Positions 31,537 to 42,900 are shown, counted from the stretch's first letter. The stretch: DNA of 64,000 nucleotides from Terrabacter sp. 28 (GCA_000955875.1 JYOE01000026.1:126486-190485), one strand, 5' to 3'. Notes: a model not told the origin generated them from the letters alone. A program made the numbers and translations.

Positions 31537-32415
31537 ATGCCGTTGCTCCACCCGCGGGTGTCCCCGCACGCCGTCAGTCCGCGCCGGGCAGTGCCGGCAT
31601 CGATCGCGCGCCCGCACTACGTCGACGTGGTCAACCCGCGCGAGGACGGCGACGTGCACGTCAAGGACGCCGAGCTCGTGGAGAAGATGAGGGTGGCCGG
31701 ACGCATCGCCGCGAACGCGATGGTCGAGGCGTCCAGGGCGATCGCCCCCGGCGTGACGACCGACGAGCTCGACGCCATCGCCCACGCATACATGCTCGAC
31801 CACGGCGCCTACCCGTCCCCGCTCGGCTACAAGGCGTTCCCGAAGTCGGTGTGCACGAGCGTCAACGAGGTCATCTGCCACGGCATCCCCGACTCACGCC
31901 CCCTCGACGACGGCGACATCGTCAACATCGACGTGACGGCATACATCGACGGGGTGCACGGCGACACCGACGCCACCTACCTCGTGGGCGACGTCGACGA
32001 GGAGTCGCGCCTGCTCGTCGAGCGCACCCACGAGGCGATGATGCGAGGCATCCGGGCCGCTCGCCCGGGCCGCCAGCTCAACGTCATCGGTCGCGTCATC
32101 GAGAGCTACGCCAAGCGTTTCGGCTACGGGGTCGTGCGCGACTTCACCGGCCACGGCATCGGCCTCGAGTTCCACTCGGGCCTCATCGTCCCGCACTACG
32201 ACGCAGCGCCCCACTACGACACCGTCATCGAGCCGGGCATGACGTTCACCATCGAGCCGATGCTCAACCTCGGCACCCACGAGTGGGACATGTGGGACGA
32301 CAAATGGACGGTCGTCACGCGCGACGGCTCCCGTTCGGCACAGTTCGAGCACACCATCCTCATCACCGAGGACGGCAACGAGATCCTCACCCTCGCCGAC
32401 GGCGCCCAGCCGTAG
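31537..32415 (+). CDS. map: Methionine aminopeptidase, type I
   Basis: A 292-aa enzyme that removes the N-terminal Met from new proteins. The pita-bread fold metal ligands are visible: Asp in VNIDVTAYIDG, Asp in HGDTDATY, His in DFTGHGIGLEFH, Glu in FTIEPML and Glu in FEHTILITEDG. An N-terminal extension of about 40 residues before VEKMRVAG resembles the linker found in MapB-type actinobacterial enzymes. The start ATG is set by the -10 element 7 nt upstream and lack of any other start context. Confidence 0.95.
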   Translation: MPLLHPRVSPHAVSPRRAVPASIARPHYVDVVNPREDGDVHVKDAELVEKMRVAGRIAANAMVEASRAIAPGVTTDELDAIAHAYMLDHGAYPSPLGYKAFPKSVCTSVNEVICHGIPDSRPLDDGDIVNIDVTAYIDGVHGDTDATYLVGDVDEESRLLVERTHEAMMRGIRAARPGRQLNVIGRVIESYAKRFGYGVVRDFTGHGIGLEFHSGLIVPHYDAAPHYDTVIEPGMTFTIEPMLNLGTHEWDMWDDKWTVVTRDGSRSAQFEHTILITEDGNEILTLADGAQP

Positions 32416-32508
32416 GCGCGGGTGCGCCACCCACCACCTCGACGACCCTCAAACGAACCTCAAACGAACCTCAACGACCACGACGTCCTCGACAAGGAAG
32501 CAGGGACC

Positions 32509-33267
32509 ATGGCCAAGAAGGGCACGCCCCTCGGCATCGACATCGGCGGCAGCGGCATCAAAGGCGCACCCGTCGACCTCAAGAAGGGCGAGCTCGCCGG
32601 CAAGCGGCTGCGCATCGACACCCCGCAGCCGGCCACTCCCGACGCCGTGGCCGAGGTCGTCGACGAGATCGTCGACCACTTCGCCGACGTCACGGGCGAC
32701 TCCCCCATCGGCGTCACCATCCCCGCCGTCGTCATCCGCGGCACCGTGCTCTCGGCCGCCAACATCGACCCCACGTGGATCGACACCGACGCCGAGGCGC
32801 TCATCCAGGAGCACACCGGCCGAGCCGTCACCGTCCTCAACGACGCCGACGCCGCAGGCCTCGCCGAGATGTACTACGGCGCCGCCAAGGGCGTGAAAGG
32901 CCTCGTCATCCTCACCACCCTCGGAACCGGCATCGGCTCCGCGCTCATCCACGACGGACGCCTCGTGCCGAACTCCGAGCTCGGCCACCTCGAGATCGAC
33001 GGCTACGACGCCGAGGACCGGGCAGCCTCGTCGCGCAAGGACATCGAGGGCCTCTCCTGGGACGAGTACGTCGAGCGGCTGCAGGTCTACTACGACACGA
33101 TCGAGAAGCTCTTCTCCCCCGACCTCATCGTCGTCGGCGGCGGCATCAGCAAGGACGGAGACGAGTTCATCCCGAAGCTGAAGACCCGCTGCCCGATCGT
33201 CCCGGCCCAGCTGCGCAACCAGGCCGGGATCATCGGGGCCGCGCACCTCGCGGTCGACCTGGCCTGA
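32509..33267 (+). CDS. ppgK: Polyphosphate glucokinase
   Basis: A 252-aa ROK-family kinase. GIDIGGSGIKGAPVDL is the phosphate-binding start, followed by NDADAAGLAEM and TLGTGIGSALIHDG, which match polyphosphate/ATP glucokinases of actinobacteria. It phosphorylates glucose using polyphosphate or ATP. ATG 32509 is chosen because AAGGAAG lies about 8 nt upstream and the ROK fold starts here. A short direct repeat (CTCAAACGAAC twice) precedes it. The gene ends at a bidirectional hairpin. Confidence 0.94.
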   Translation: MAKKGTPLGIDIGGSGIKGAPVDLKKGELAGKRLRIDTPQPATPDAVAEVVDEIVDHFADVTGDSPIGVTIPAVVIRGTVLSAANIDPTWIDTDAEALIQEHTGRAVTVLNDADAAGLAEMYYGAAKGVKGLVILTTLGTGIGSALIHDGRLVPNSELGHLEIDGYDAEDRAASSRKDIEGLSWDEYVERLQVYYDTIEKLFSPDLIVVGGGISKDGDEFIPKLKTRCPIVPAQLRNQAGIIGAAHLAVDLA

Positions 33268-33273
33268 CCGAGG

Positions 33274-33300
33274 GGCGCCGCCCCACGACGGGGCGGCGCC
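33274..33300. terminator. Bidirectional hairpin between ppgK and cytochrome module
   Basis: GGCGCCGCCCC (33274-33284) pairs with GGGGCGGCGCC (33290-33300) over a 5-nt loop, filling the gap between two convergent transcription units. Confidence 0.85.
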
Positions 33301-33306
33301 GAACGG

Positions 33307-34239
33307 TCACCGCTGCCCGCGCCACACCAACCGGTGCACCCCGAGGTGCCGGGGCAGGGTGCGCAGGCCCGGGATCCACGGGATGCAGACGAACCCGATG
33401 CTGAGCAGGATCATCAGGGCCCAGACCTGCACGTCCGCGTTCTCGGAGGTGGCGAAGGGCGGCACCTGGTACCAGAACGAGTAGAGCCAGAGCCACGGCT
33501 GGCCAGGGTAGTTGCCGGTCTCGTTCATGATGCCCCACTGGTCACCGCCGAGGTTCTGCGCCCGGGCCGCGTCCTCGAGGTACGTCCCGTCGGCGAGCAG
33601 CAGCAGGGCCCTCGTGCTGTCCACCCCGAAGAAGCTCGTCCGTGAGGTGAGCAGTCCCTCGAGGGCACCGCTCTCGGCGAGCTTCTCCTCCTCGGCGGCG
33701 ATGACCGGCACCGGACCGTAGTCGCCGGTCGCCACCTTCGCGGGGTCGCCCTCCGGCGCTTGCCCGAGCGCATCGGAGTACGCGCTCGCCCAGGCCTGCT
33801 GCCGGTCGGGGGTCGCGCCGTCCCACGCTCCGAGCGCCGCCGTCACCGCGGCGTCCCCTGTCGCCGTGCGCACCGGGTCGAGGACGAGATCCTTTGCGGC
33901 GTCGACCGGCTCGGTGACGCCGGGCAGCTTCTGCAACGACAGCGGACCGAGGACCTGCCCTTCTGACCCGGCGTTGTACGGCGGGCCGTAGCCCCCGGTC
34001 GTCGTCGTGCCTGCCAGCTCGCCGGCGGCCGTCGCCACGACGTCGGCCGGGGCTTGACGCGCCCACTGCTGCAAGGAGATCGCAGGCTCGTCCGGTGAGG
34101 AGAAGACGAGTGCTGCGACGACCGACAGCACCGTCATGACGACGAGCGCGACGACGAACTCCCGCACGAGGTCGTACCGGCGGGTCGGGAAGGCGTGGGG
34201 GTCGGGCGTCGGGCCCCAGCCACCGTTGCGGACGCTCAT
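33307..34239 (-). CDS. Membrane subunit of cytochrome b6-like complex
   Basis: A 310-aa protein with an N-terminal helix (about 26-46), a roughly 200-residue extracytoplasmic region, and one C-terminal helix (WALMILLSIGFVCIPWI) preceded by FWYQVPPFATSENADV. The C-terminal part is faintly like subunit IV of b6f complexes, but the PEWY quinol-site motif is not present. The extracytoplasmic region matches nothing I recognise. The start ATG overlaps the b6-like gene stop (ATGA), so the two are coupled and probably form one complex. Confidence 0.6.
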   Translation of the reverse strand: MSVRNGGWGPTPDPHAFPTRRYDLVREFVVALVVMTVLSVVAALVFSSPDEPAISLQQWARQAPADVVATAAGELAGTTTTGGYGPPYNAGSEGQVLGPLSLQKLPGVTEPVDAAKDLVLDPVRTATGDAAVTAALGAWDGATPDRQQAWASAYSDALGQAPEGDPAKVATGDYGPVPVIAAEEEKLAESGALEGLLTSRTSFFGVDSTRALLLLADGTYLEDAARAQNLGGDQWGIMNETGNYPGQPWLWLYSFWYQVPPFATSENADVQVWALMILLSIGFVCIPWIPGLRTLPRHLGVHRLVWRGQR

Positions 34240-34925
34240 CTCCGGCTCCTCGTCGACGCTGGTGCGGCTACAGGAGAAGACGGCTCGGACGACGGGTCGA
34301 CGGCTCCGATCGGCGGGGCGACGCCGCGCCGCCGCACGAGCAGCAGGTGGACCGCCACGATGAACCCGACGACGAGCGGCAGGAGCGAGACGTGCCACAG
34401 CACCATCTGGCCGAGGTCCATGACGTTGAACCAGGCACCGATCGCCGCCGCGTTGAGACCGTCCTTGGCCTGGGTCGAGATCCACTGGGAGTCGAAGTTC
34501 GTCTGGATCAGGTAGCCGGTGAAGGCGGTGCCCAACGAGCCGAAGAAGGCGAGCGCCCCTGTCGCCCAAGTCAGTCCACGGTTGCCGCGCCACGAGGCCA
34601 TGAAGAACTTGCCCCAGAGGTGGATCACCATCGTGGCGAAGAAGAGCTCGACGCTCCAGAGGTGTACCGAGTTGACGAAGTGGCCGAACGTGCTGGCGTG
34701 CCACCAGGTGACCCCACCGAGGGTGAGCACGAGCCCCGACGCGATGATGACGACGAGGCTGGCGAGGCAGGCCACTCCGAAGACGTAGATCCACGAGGCG
34801 ACATAGACGGGCTGACGGTCGGGAAGCCACTGTCCGCGAGGCACCAGCCCCTCCACCCAACGAGTCAGTGCCTCGGTCCAGCTGCCGCGGCTCGTCGGTC
34901 CGGGCGTCGTGGCCGGCCCGTTCAT
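34236..34925 (-). CDS. Cytochrome b6-like protein
   Basis: A 229-aa protein with four helices and two pairs of heme-ligand histidines. The first pair is H-x13-H in VHLWSVELFFATMVIHLWG. The second pair is H-x14-H, the spacing typical of b6 rather than bc1, followed by LLVRRRGVAPP like the b6 C-terminus. The usual GYLLPWDQ motif is replaced by GYLIQTNFDSQW, so the quinone site is unusual. It should carry electrons between quinol and an unknown partner. No Rieske protein or cytochrome c gene is adjacent. Confidence 0.8.
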   Translation of the reverse strand: MNGPATTPGPTSRGSWTEALTRWVEGLVPRGQWLPDRQPVYVASWIYVFGVACLASLVVIIASGLVLTLGGVTWWHASTFGHFVNSVHLWSVELFFATMVIHLWGKFFMASWRGNRGLTWATGALAFFGSLGTAFTGYLIQTNFDSQWISTQAKDGLNAAAIGAWFNVMDLGQMVLWHVSLLPLVVGFIVAVHLLLVRRRGVAPPIGAVDPSSEPSSPVAAPASTRSRR

Positions 34926-35095
34926 GGCTCGTCGTCCTCGTGCGCTGATGGGAAGGGCAGCACGAGTGCGAGCGCGAAGACGACGATCATACCGAGGACG
35001 ACGAGCAGGTTGGCGACGGTGATGGTCAGCCACCCCCACTGGACGATCGCGCCGGCGGGCACCGGCTGTGGTGTGGCGAGCAGCTGACTGGTCAT
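34922..35095 (-). CDS. Small single-helix subunit of cytochrome module
   Basis: A 57-aa protein with one membrane helix (about 23-45) and an acidic HEDDEP tail. It starts at an ATG with AGGAGG 6 nt upstream and its stop overlaps the b6-like start (ATGA). First gene of the three-gene cytochrome operon; probably a stabilising subunit. Confidence 0.7.
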   Translation of the reverse strand: MTSQLLATPQPVPAGAIVQWGWLTITVANLLVVLGMIVVFALALVLPFPSAHEDDEP

Positions 35096-35149
35096 CTGGA
35101 CCTCCTGGACGAGGGATCGAGTGAGCTGCTCCTGTCCAGGGACCACTAC

Positions 35150-35160
35150 TACATGCTGTA
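35150..35160. promoter_or_regulatory. Palindrome in divergent cytochrome/kinase promoter
   Basis: TACATGCTGTA (TACA-N3-TGTA) lies in the AT-richer 160-bp gap between the cytochrome operon and the Ser/Thr kinase gene. It vaguely resembles BlaI/CopY-type operators but no such regulator is encoded here. Confidence 0.35.
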
Positions 35161-35254
35161 AGACTACGCTCGTGGCGTCCGTCGCACGAGCTCGGAGCCC
35201 GACGACGCCCACCGGCCCGACCGACCACGAGACCCGAACTGGCAGGATGGCGAC

Positions 35255-36835
35255 GTGACGGAGCAGCCTGACCTCCTCATCGCCGGACGCTACCGACTGC
35301 TGGAGCGCATCGGCGCCGGCGGCATGGGACACGTCTGGCGCGGACGCGACGAACGGTTGGGGCGCACCGTCGCCGTCAAGCTGCTGCACTCACCTGTCGG
35401 CCTGCCCGAGGCCGAGGCCGACACGGCGAGGGAACGGGCCATGCGCGAGGCGCGCATCACCGCACGCCTCCAGCACCCCAACGCGGTCCCGGTCTTCGAC
35501 GTGGTCGACCACGAGGGCAGGCCGTGCCTCGTCATGCAGTTCCTGCCCTCGCGCAGCCTCCAGGACGTGCTGGCCGAGGCCGGCACGCTCCCCGTCGGCG
35601 AGGTGGCTCGCCTCGGCAGCGAGGTGGCGGCCGGGCTCGCCGCAGCCCACGACGCCGGCATCGTGCACCGGGACGTCAAGCCCGGCAACATCCTCGTCGG
35701 CGACGACGGCACGGCGCGCATCACCGACTTCGGCATCTCCCACGCCCTCGGTGACGCCTCGCTGACATCGACGGGACTGGTGACCGGGACCCCCGCCTAC
35801 CTGGCGCCCGAGGTCGCCCGAGGAACCGCCTCGAGCCCTGCCTCCGACGTGTTCTCCCTCGGGTCGACGCTCTTCGCGGCCCTCGAGGGCACACCGCCCT
35901 TCGGGCAGGGCGAGAACGCCATGGCCTTGCTGCACCGGGTCGCCTCCGGCAAGGTCTCGGAGCCTCGGGCGAGCGCCCTGTCGCCCGTGCTGGCGCGGAT
36001 GCTCGACGCAGATCCGGCGGCGCGGCCCTCGATGAGCGAGGTGGCGCGCTCCCTGGCCGACGTGGCCGCCGGGCGCACCGTCGCGTTCGATGCGGCGCCC
36101 GCCCGCACCCAGGTCCTGCCCGTCGCTCCCCCCGCCCAGACGCCCCGGTCGACCGCAGCCCCGGTTCCCGACCCGGCAGCACCGCCTCCAGCCGTGGCGT
36201 CGCCACCGCCCGCGCGGCCCATGGCAGCGCGGGAGGCCTCGACGGGTGGCCCGGCCAGCACCCGACGCTCCCGGTCATGGCTACCGGCCGCGCTCGTCCT
36301 CCTCGTGCTGGCGGCCGGGGCCATCGCCTTCCTGGCCTCGCGCAACACAGGAGCGCCTGCCGGCACCGCCGCGCCGCCGGCGTCCAGCTCGCCCACCACG
36401 TCGAAGCCCTCGCCGTCGCGCACGAGCTCACCCCCGACGAGCAAGGCGGCCACCTCCACGACATCGGCGCCACGCCCGACGACGAGTAGCACCGCCGCGC
36501 CGGCGCCGGTCAGCGCGCAGGACCTCGAGCGTGCGGTTCGCGACTACTACGCGCTGCTCCCCGACAACCGCGACGCCGGCTGGGAACGGCTCTCCCCCCG
36601 CTACCAGGAGACCACGGCGACCGACCGCGACACCTACGACGCCTTCTGGAAGTCGATCGACAAGGTGAGCACCCGCCAGGTGAGAGGCACCGCCCCCGAC
36701 TCCGTCACCGCCACGGTGCGCTACGACTTCGACGACGGCCGACGCGTCGAGGAGGTCACCTCATACACCCTGGTGCGCGACGGCGACGCCCTGCTCATCG
36801 ACAGCTCGACCGTCCGGTCCAGCAGGCCAGCCTGA
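35255..36835 (+). CDS. Membrane Ser/Thr protein kinase (PknB-like)
   Basis: A 526-aa eukaryote-type kinase. The cytoplasmic kinase domain has GAGGMGHVW, catalytic Lys42 (VAVKLL), HRDVKPGNIL, DFGIS and GTPAYLAPE. A Pro/Ala-rich linker leads to a membrane helix (about 345-363), then a Ser/Thr-rich extracellular linker and a roughly 100-residue extracellular domain ending in an NTF2-like beta pattern. No PASTA repeats are present. Ligand and substrates are unknown. It starts with GTG at 35255 and is divergent from the cytochrome operon. Confidence 0.88.
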   Translation: MTEQPDLLIAGRYRLLERIGAGGMGHVWRGRDERLGRTVAVKLLHSPVGLPEAEADTARERAMREARITARLQHPNAVPVFDVVDHEGRPCLVMQFLPSRSLQDVLAEAGTLPVGEVARLGSEVAAGLAAAHDAGIVHRDVKPGNILVGDDGTARITDFGISHALGDASLTSTGLVTGTPAYLAPEVARGTASSPASDVFSLGSTLFAALEGTPPFGQGENAMALLHRVASGKVSEPRASALSPVLARMLDADPAARPSMSEVARSLADVAAGRTVAFDAAPARTQVLPVAPPAQTPRSTAAPVPDPAAPPPAVASPPPARPMAAREASTGGPASTRRSRSWLPAALVLLVLAAGAIAFLASRNTGAPAGTAAPPASSSPTTSKPSPSRTSSPPTSKAATSTTSAPRPTTSSTAAPAPVSAQDLERAVRDYYALLPDNRDAGWERLSPRYQETTATDRDTYDAFWKSIDKVSTRQVRGTAPDSVTATVRYDFDDGRRVEEVTSYTLVRDGDALLIDSSTVRSSRPA

Positions 36836-36899
36836 CCGGCGCGGCCGCTCCGGCCGCAGCACACGGCATACGGAAGCAGGGCCGGCGGACGGACACGAC

Positions 36900-36935
36900 G
36901 GAGGTGCCCCGGGTCCGAGGACCCGGGGCACCTCC
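36900..36935. terminator. Long bidirectional hairpin between kinase and peroxidase genes
   Basis: A 17-bp perfect stem (GGAGGTGCCCCGGGTCC at 36900-36916, complement at 36919-36935) lies between convergent genes. Its position suits both transcripts. Confidence 0.85.
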
Positions 36936-36988
36936 CTGGATTGGTCCGGTCGGGAGGGGGCGCTACCGATGCAGCGCCCCCACCCGGC

Positions 36989-39900
36989 TCACCGCGCCGT
37001 CACGAGGTTGGACCTCGCGGACGAGGCGCTCGTGCCGGCCACGTTGACCGCCTGGACGCTGAACCGGTAGTTGCCGGCGACCAGGGTCGGCGACACGGTG
37101 CGGACCGTCGGCCCGACGTTGACCACCGTGGTGGCGAGCACGGCACCGGCTGCCGACATGCGGAGCGCGGACACCCGGTAGCCGGTGATCGGCGAACCGC
37201 CCGTGGAGGCCGGAGCCGTCCAGTTCGCGGTGGCCGTTATGGCCCCACCTGCAACGCCGGAGGCGGCGGTCCCGATGACCGGGGCACCGGGCACCGTTCG
37301 CGGTGTCGCCGAGACCGCCGCCGACAGAGCGCCCGTGCCGAGGGCGTTGACCGCCCGGACGCGGAAGGTGTACAGCAGCCCGTTCGAGATCCCCGTGACG
37401 GCGAACGACGTGGCAGTCGGAGCAGCCGTGACGGTGCCGACGTTGACCGTGCCGTTGTTGCGCGTGATCACGATCTCGTAGCGCAGGATGGCGGAGCCTC
37501 CGTTGCTGGGAGCGACCCACCGCACCGTGACCACGTTCGGTCCCGGAGTGGCGGTGACGCCGGTCGGCGTGCCGGGCAGCCCGCGCGGGGTGACGGCGGG
37601 CGCTGCGACCTGCGCACCCGAACCAGCCGCGTTGACCGCGTTGACCGACAGCGTGTAGGTCGTGCCGTTCGACAGCCCGGTCTGCGTGCTGCTCGTGGCC
37701 GTGGGAGCGATGCCCGTGACCGTGCGCACCACGTTGGCTCCGACCCTGATCACGACTGTGTAGCTCGTGATCGGGGCGCTTCCGTTGGGAAGCGGAGCCA
37801 GCCAGCTGATCGTCGCCGCCCCGGTTGTCGTCGCACCGGAGGTGGCCGTGGCGGTCACGGTCCGAGGTGCACCGGGCACGCCACCGATCGGGGTGACCGT
37901 GTTCGAGGTCACCGCTGTCGAGGGACCGAACGCGTTCACCGCGTTGACCGTGAACGTGTGCGTCGACCCGTTGGTGAGCCCGGTGGCCGTGAAGGTCCGC
38001 AGGTTTGCGGCGACCGTGTTCGTGCTCACCAGGGTGGTGCCTCGGCGGACGACGACCGTGTAGCCCGTGATCGCCGAGCCGCCGTCACTCGCCGGTGCGA
38101 CCCAGTTGACCGTCGCCTGCGCGTTGCCGGCGGTGGCCACGACACCCGTGGGTGCCCCCGGGAGACCCCGCGGGGTGACCGCGTTCGAGGTGCCCTCGGG
38201 ACCGTTGCCGAGCGCGGTGACCGCGCTCACCGACAGGGTGACGGTGGTGCCGTTGACCAGTCCGGTGACCGTGCGGCTCGTCGCCGTCGCGGGGATGCCG
38301 GTGATGGTCTGGACCACGGTGGCGCCGTCGCGCACGACCACGGTGAAGCTGGTGATCGGCGAGGCGGTAGCGGCCGGAGCCGTCCAGTTGACCGTCGCGG
38401 TGCCGGTGGTGGTGGCACCTGCGCTGGCCGTCGCCGAGACGTTCGTCGGAGCGTTCGGGACCGTGAGCGGCACCGTCTGGTCCGAGAACTTCAGCAGCTC
38501 GATGTTGCGCAGGGTGTCGACACCGTCGCTGACCTTCTGCCCGACGACGTCCGCACCGGTCTGGGTGACCCGGATGCTCGCGAGCGTCGTGCCGGAGGCG
38601 GCGACGGAGGTGATGCTGTAGTTCGACAGCGGACCGCTGAAGACTGCAGTGTCACAGTTGACCGAGGTGGCCGTCGGAGCCGGCGTCGTGGCCGAGCAGT
38701 CCGGCGCGGCCGTGCCCGCGGTGACCTCGCGCACGGTGACCAGGTTGCCTGGGTCGACGAGTCCGGCGAAGACCGCCTGCTGGAGGGTCATCCCGGTCGT
38801 GCCCGCACCGAAGGTGCCGGACTTGGCGGTGTTCTCCATGAGGTCGGTGGAACCGAGCTCGGCACCCGCGGAGGTGCGGACGCTGATGCGCACCGAGAGG
38901 GCCTTGTCGCCGTCGATGATGTCGTCGGCGCCACGTCCCTCGATGGTGTCGTTGCCGGCACCTCCGAGGAGGATGTTGCCGTCGCCCCAGACGTTCGTGC
39001 CGCTGAGGACCGGGCAGTCCTTGGAGGCCGATGCCGCGATGACGCCGGCGAGCGGAGTCGCCAGGGCCGGCAACAGCCGGTTCAGGCCGGCAACGCGGTT
39101 GACGCCGTTCTGGTCCAGCACGTCACAGCCGATGAAGCCGCCCCCACCGCGCTGGCTGGGAACGATGTCGTCGCCGCGCAGCTTGTCGTCGAGGTTGGCG
39201 CCGGAGAGGGCTTCGACCTCGTTGAACTTGTCGCGGACGCCGACCTGCAGGATGTCCAGCGGCAGGATCGGCAGAGCCAGGTCAGCGTCCTGCGGCTGCG
39301 GGTCGCTCTGACCGATCTCCCAGTCGTAGCCGGAGGCTCCGGCGACCTTCTCGATGCCGGGCCCGGCGACACCGATGTCGTCGCCGCCCTCCATGTCGTA
39401 GTCGTCGTCGCCGCCCTGACCGATGAGGACATCGTGCCCAGGCTTCTGGGAGTCATCCAGGAAGAACAGGTTTCCGCTGTCTCCCTGCAGGAGGTCGGGC
39501 TGGTCGCCGCCCTCTTGCCAGTCGTCCCCACTGTCACCGAACACGGCGTCCTCACCCTGACCGGCGATCACGAAGTCGTCACCGGATCCGGCGAACGTCT
39601 CGTTGATGTTGGCGCCGCCGTTGGTGAAGTCGTTGCCGTCGCCGCCCATGACGATGTCCAGACCGGGGCCGGCGTCGATGGCGTCGTTGCCCGGACCGCC
39701 CTTTGGCACGTCGTCACCCGCGAGGTCGGTGATGATGTCGTTGCCTTCACCACCCAACGCGATGTCGGCTCCGTCACCGCCCTCGATGATGTCGTTGCCG
39801 GCACCGCCCCAGAACGTGTCGTTGTCGTTGCCGCCGTAGACGCGGTCGACGCCGGCCGTGCCGTTGTAGACGCTCTGGCCGTTGATACCGGCCGGGTCGA

Positions 39901-42900
39901 CGGTGTTCCGGGCGCGGTACTTGATCGTGCCGTCAGGCATGCGGATCAGCAGGTCCGTCTCGCTGCAGTCCGAGCTCGGGTCGTCCGCCACGGTTCCACC
40001 GGAGGCTGCGAAGCCGGCGGCGGTGCCCGCGAGGTTCTTGAGCTCGAACTTGCAGTCCGCAGTGGCGAACGCGTCGGCCTTCAGGCTGTGCGCGTTGGTG
40101 TTGCGCATGATCAGCTCGGCGAAGGAGTTCCCTTCGAGCTGCGCCCGGAGGTTCATACCCGGCGTGCGTGCCAGGTAGTAGAGGCGGTCACCGTTCTGCA
40201 GGTCGGTCAGCTGCTTCTCGAACACGTAGTTGAACGTGCTGCCCAGCAGTCCACCGAAGAGGTTGGTCCGCTCGGCCAGGCCGCCGACCCAGAGGTCGAC
40301 GTTGTCCAGGCCGGTGATCGAGCTCGTGCCGGCGTTGGCCCAGGCGCCCGTGCTCGTCATGAACGCGGCGGCGTCAGCCGGTGGGACCTCCCCCGTGTTG
40401 GGGCTGACGATGAGGCGTGCAGCCTCCCGCTTGGCCACGACGGTCGTGGCGGCCGTGATCGTCGGGTGCAGGCCGTAGGCCGCCACGAAGTTCACGAGCG
40501 ACTCCGGGTGCTTCAGGTTCTCGCCGAAGTCGACCCAGTTCACGTAGGGCTGCAGCTGGCCGTCGTTCGTCGAGTTGAAGATCTCTCGGCGCAGGACATT
40601 CAGCCGCGGGATCCCCTCGGAACGCGCCCGGGCCATGTTGATGGTGGCCAGGTCGAGAGGAAGTCCCAACAGGTTGTTGCGGAGCGTCTCCGTGACGAAC
40701 TCGTCGAGCTCGTTGCCCACCTGGTCCGACATCCCCATGATGATGCTGCCGGCGGCCTCTTCCGAGGTCAGCGGGCCCGCGGGACCGCCGTTCGTGTACT
40801 CCGGCGGGTTGAGGAAGCCGTCGAGCAGCGAGATGTCGTTCTGGCTGCCCTTGGTGTCGTCGGAGGTGCCGAAGACGCCATCGGGGCCGACGCCGTCCTC
40901 GTTCCGGCGAGAGATCGTGTCGGTCAGCATGGAGTGGCCGAAGCGGTACACCGCGTGGGCGAACTCGGCCTTGACGGCCGGGTTCAGCTCGGTCTGGGTG
41001 AAGGCGAACGGCTGGAAGGGGTTGATCGCGGGCTGGACCTTGCGCGCGAACTCCTCGAACACGAGGTGCTGGTACTCCATCTCGGTGATGAACCGCGCGG
41101 CCTGGAAGAGGCGCTCACCGTTCCAGCCGTTGGCGCCTGCGGCCAGTCTCCACTCGGCCAGAGCAGCCACACCGCTGGGCGTGGTGTCGTTCAGGAGGAC
41201 GTTCTTGATGCTCCCGACTGCGGGGTTGGTGTCGTCGCCGACGAGCCGGTCGTGCTCCGAGTGGAAGATCTGGTGGATCGCGGTCAGACCGATGTTCTCG
41301 TTGACGCGGCCGTCACCGGCGATGAAGTGCGCGTTGAGCATCTCGTCGTCGTAGGTTCCGGGTGCCTGGCTCGCGAAGTCAGCCGAAGCAGTCGTGTCGG
41401 GGTCCGGTGTCGGCGCCACCGGCGGCGTCGCCGGGTTGCGGTCGGTGTCCTGCGGGGACGGGTCGGCGTTGTGCGCGATGTCCGTCAGGAACGGGGTGTC
41501 GAAGTACCGCACGTTCGCCGGGACCAGCGTGCCGGTGCCGCCGTTGTCGGCGCGGTTCGCCTCCACCAGGCCGGTGGACGTCACGAACTGCGGGAGTCCA
41601 CGCGCCGGGCCGGGGATGAACTTGCCGTAGGGGTCCGCAGCCAGCATGGGGACGTTCAGGACGTCCTTGTCCAGCAGCTTGATTCCCAGCAGCGCCGAGG
41701 CCTGGGCCTTGGTCGTGGCCCAGGTCGCCATGCCACCTGCGGTGGGTCCGGCGGGGCCGCCGAGCAGCTTGCCCGTCGAGACCGGCCTGCCGTTGGCGTT
41801 GTTGGCGTACTCACGCAGGAACACCTGGTGCGAGGCGTGCGAGGTGTAGGTCTGGCTCTGGTCGACCCAGGGCGAGTCCGTGTTGTTCGCGTCCTGGACG
41901 TCGTCGAGGCTCTCGTCGACAGGCGTGGCGGGGTTGTCTCCCAGGACGCCGTCTTGTCCGGGCTGGTTCTGGGCGCGGGTCATCACCATGAAGGCCTGGC
42001 TGGCGGGCACCTCGTCACCGCTCGTGGGCTTGCCGTCCGGGCCGAGGGTCCGCAGCGGGTCGTCCGCGCGGAGCGGGACGAAGACCGTGCCACCGCCCTT
42101 GACCGTCTGGTCGACGCCGTGGTCGAAGAACTGACCGAACAGCGTGAACATCGAGTTGTAGGGCGGGGACAGCCCGACGTCCGTCGTGACGTTCGGGATG
42201 AACAAGGTGGTGTGCGACGGCACGCAGTCCGCGGGCACGCCGATCACGGGAGGCGTGGCCAGCGGATCCGGGTCGGTCGTGCACGGGACGACACCCGTGG
42301 AACCCTGCGTCCGAACCGGGTTGCCGGCCGCGGCGATGGCTGCCGGGTTGGTCGAGGTCTGGTCCACGATCAGGTTGCTGACCACACGGGGCTCGGAGTC
42401 GAAGACGTTCCCCTTCTTCTGCGCATACGTCGACGGAGTCGTCGGGCCGAAGCCGGCAGGTGAGTTCTCCGCTGCCTTGAACACCGGCGTGGCGAGGCGC
42501 GGGAACTTCTGGTCCGCGGCCCCGAACGTCTCCTGGCCCGGCTGCAGGTTGTTGCACGAGCCGTCGACAGTGCGCAGACCGAACGAAACCAGCGGACTGG
42601 CAATCTGATCGGGCCCTGTGCCGATGAGGGTGTCGCACGGGTGCGCGGGTGACAGCGTTGCCGCATGCCTCTCGGCGATCTTGATCTGCTTGAGGATGTA
42701 CGCCAGGTCGGACGGCGACACCGTGAAGCCCTCGCCGACGGGTGCTACAGCGGCCTGCGCCATCAGCGCGGCCGACGGGAAGAGCATCGCGACGGGAATG
42801 GCGATCGCCGTTCCTGCGGCCACGCGCCGGAAGCGCTTGGCCTTCGTCGGATGCCACGCTGTGCCCCCATGTCGACGCACACCCCAGAGGGACCGCGTCT

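Noticed and set aside
35150..35160. BlaI/CopY operator
   Set aside because: The palindrome has a 3-bp spacer and no such regulator is encoded nearby; kept only as a weak regulatory site.
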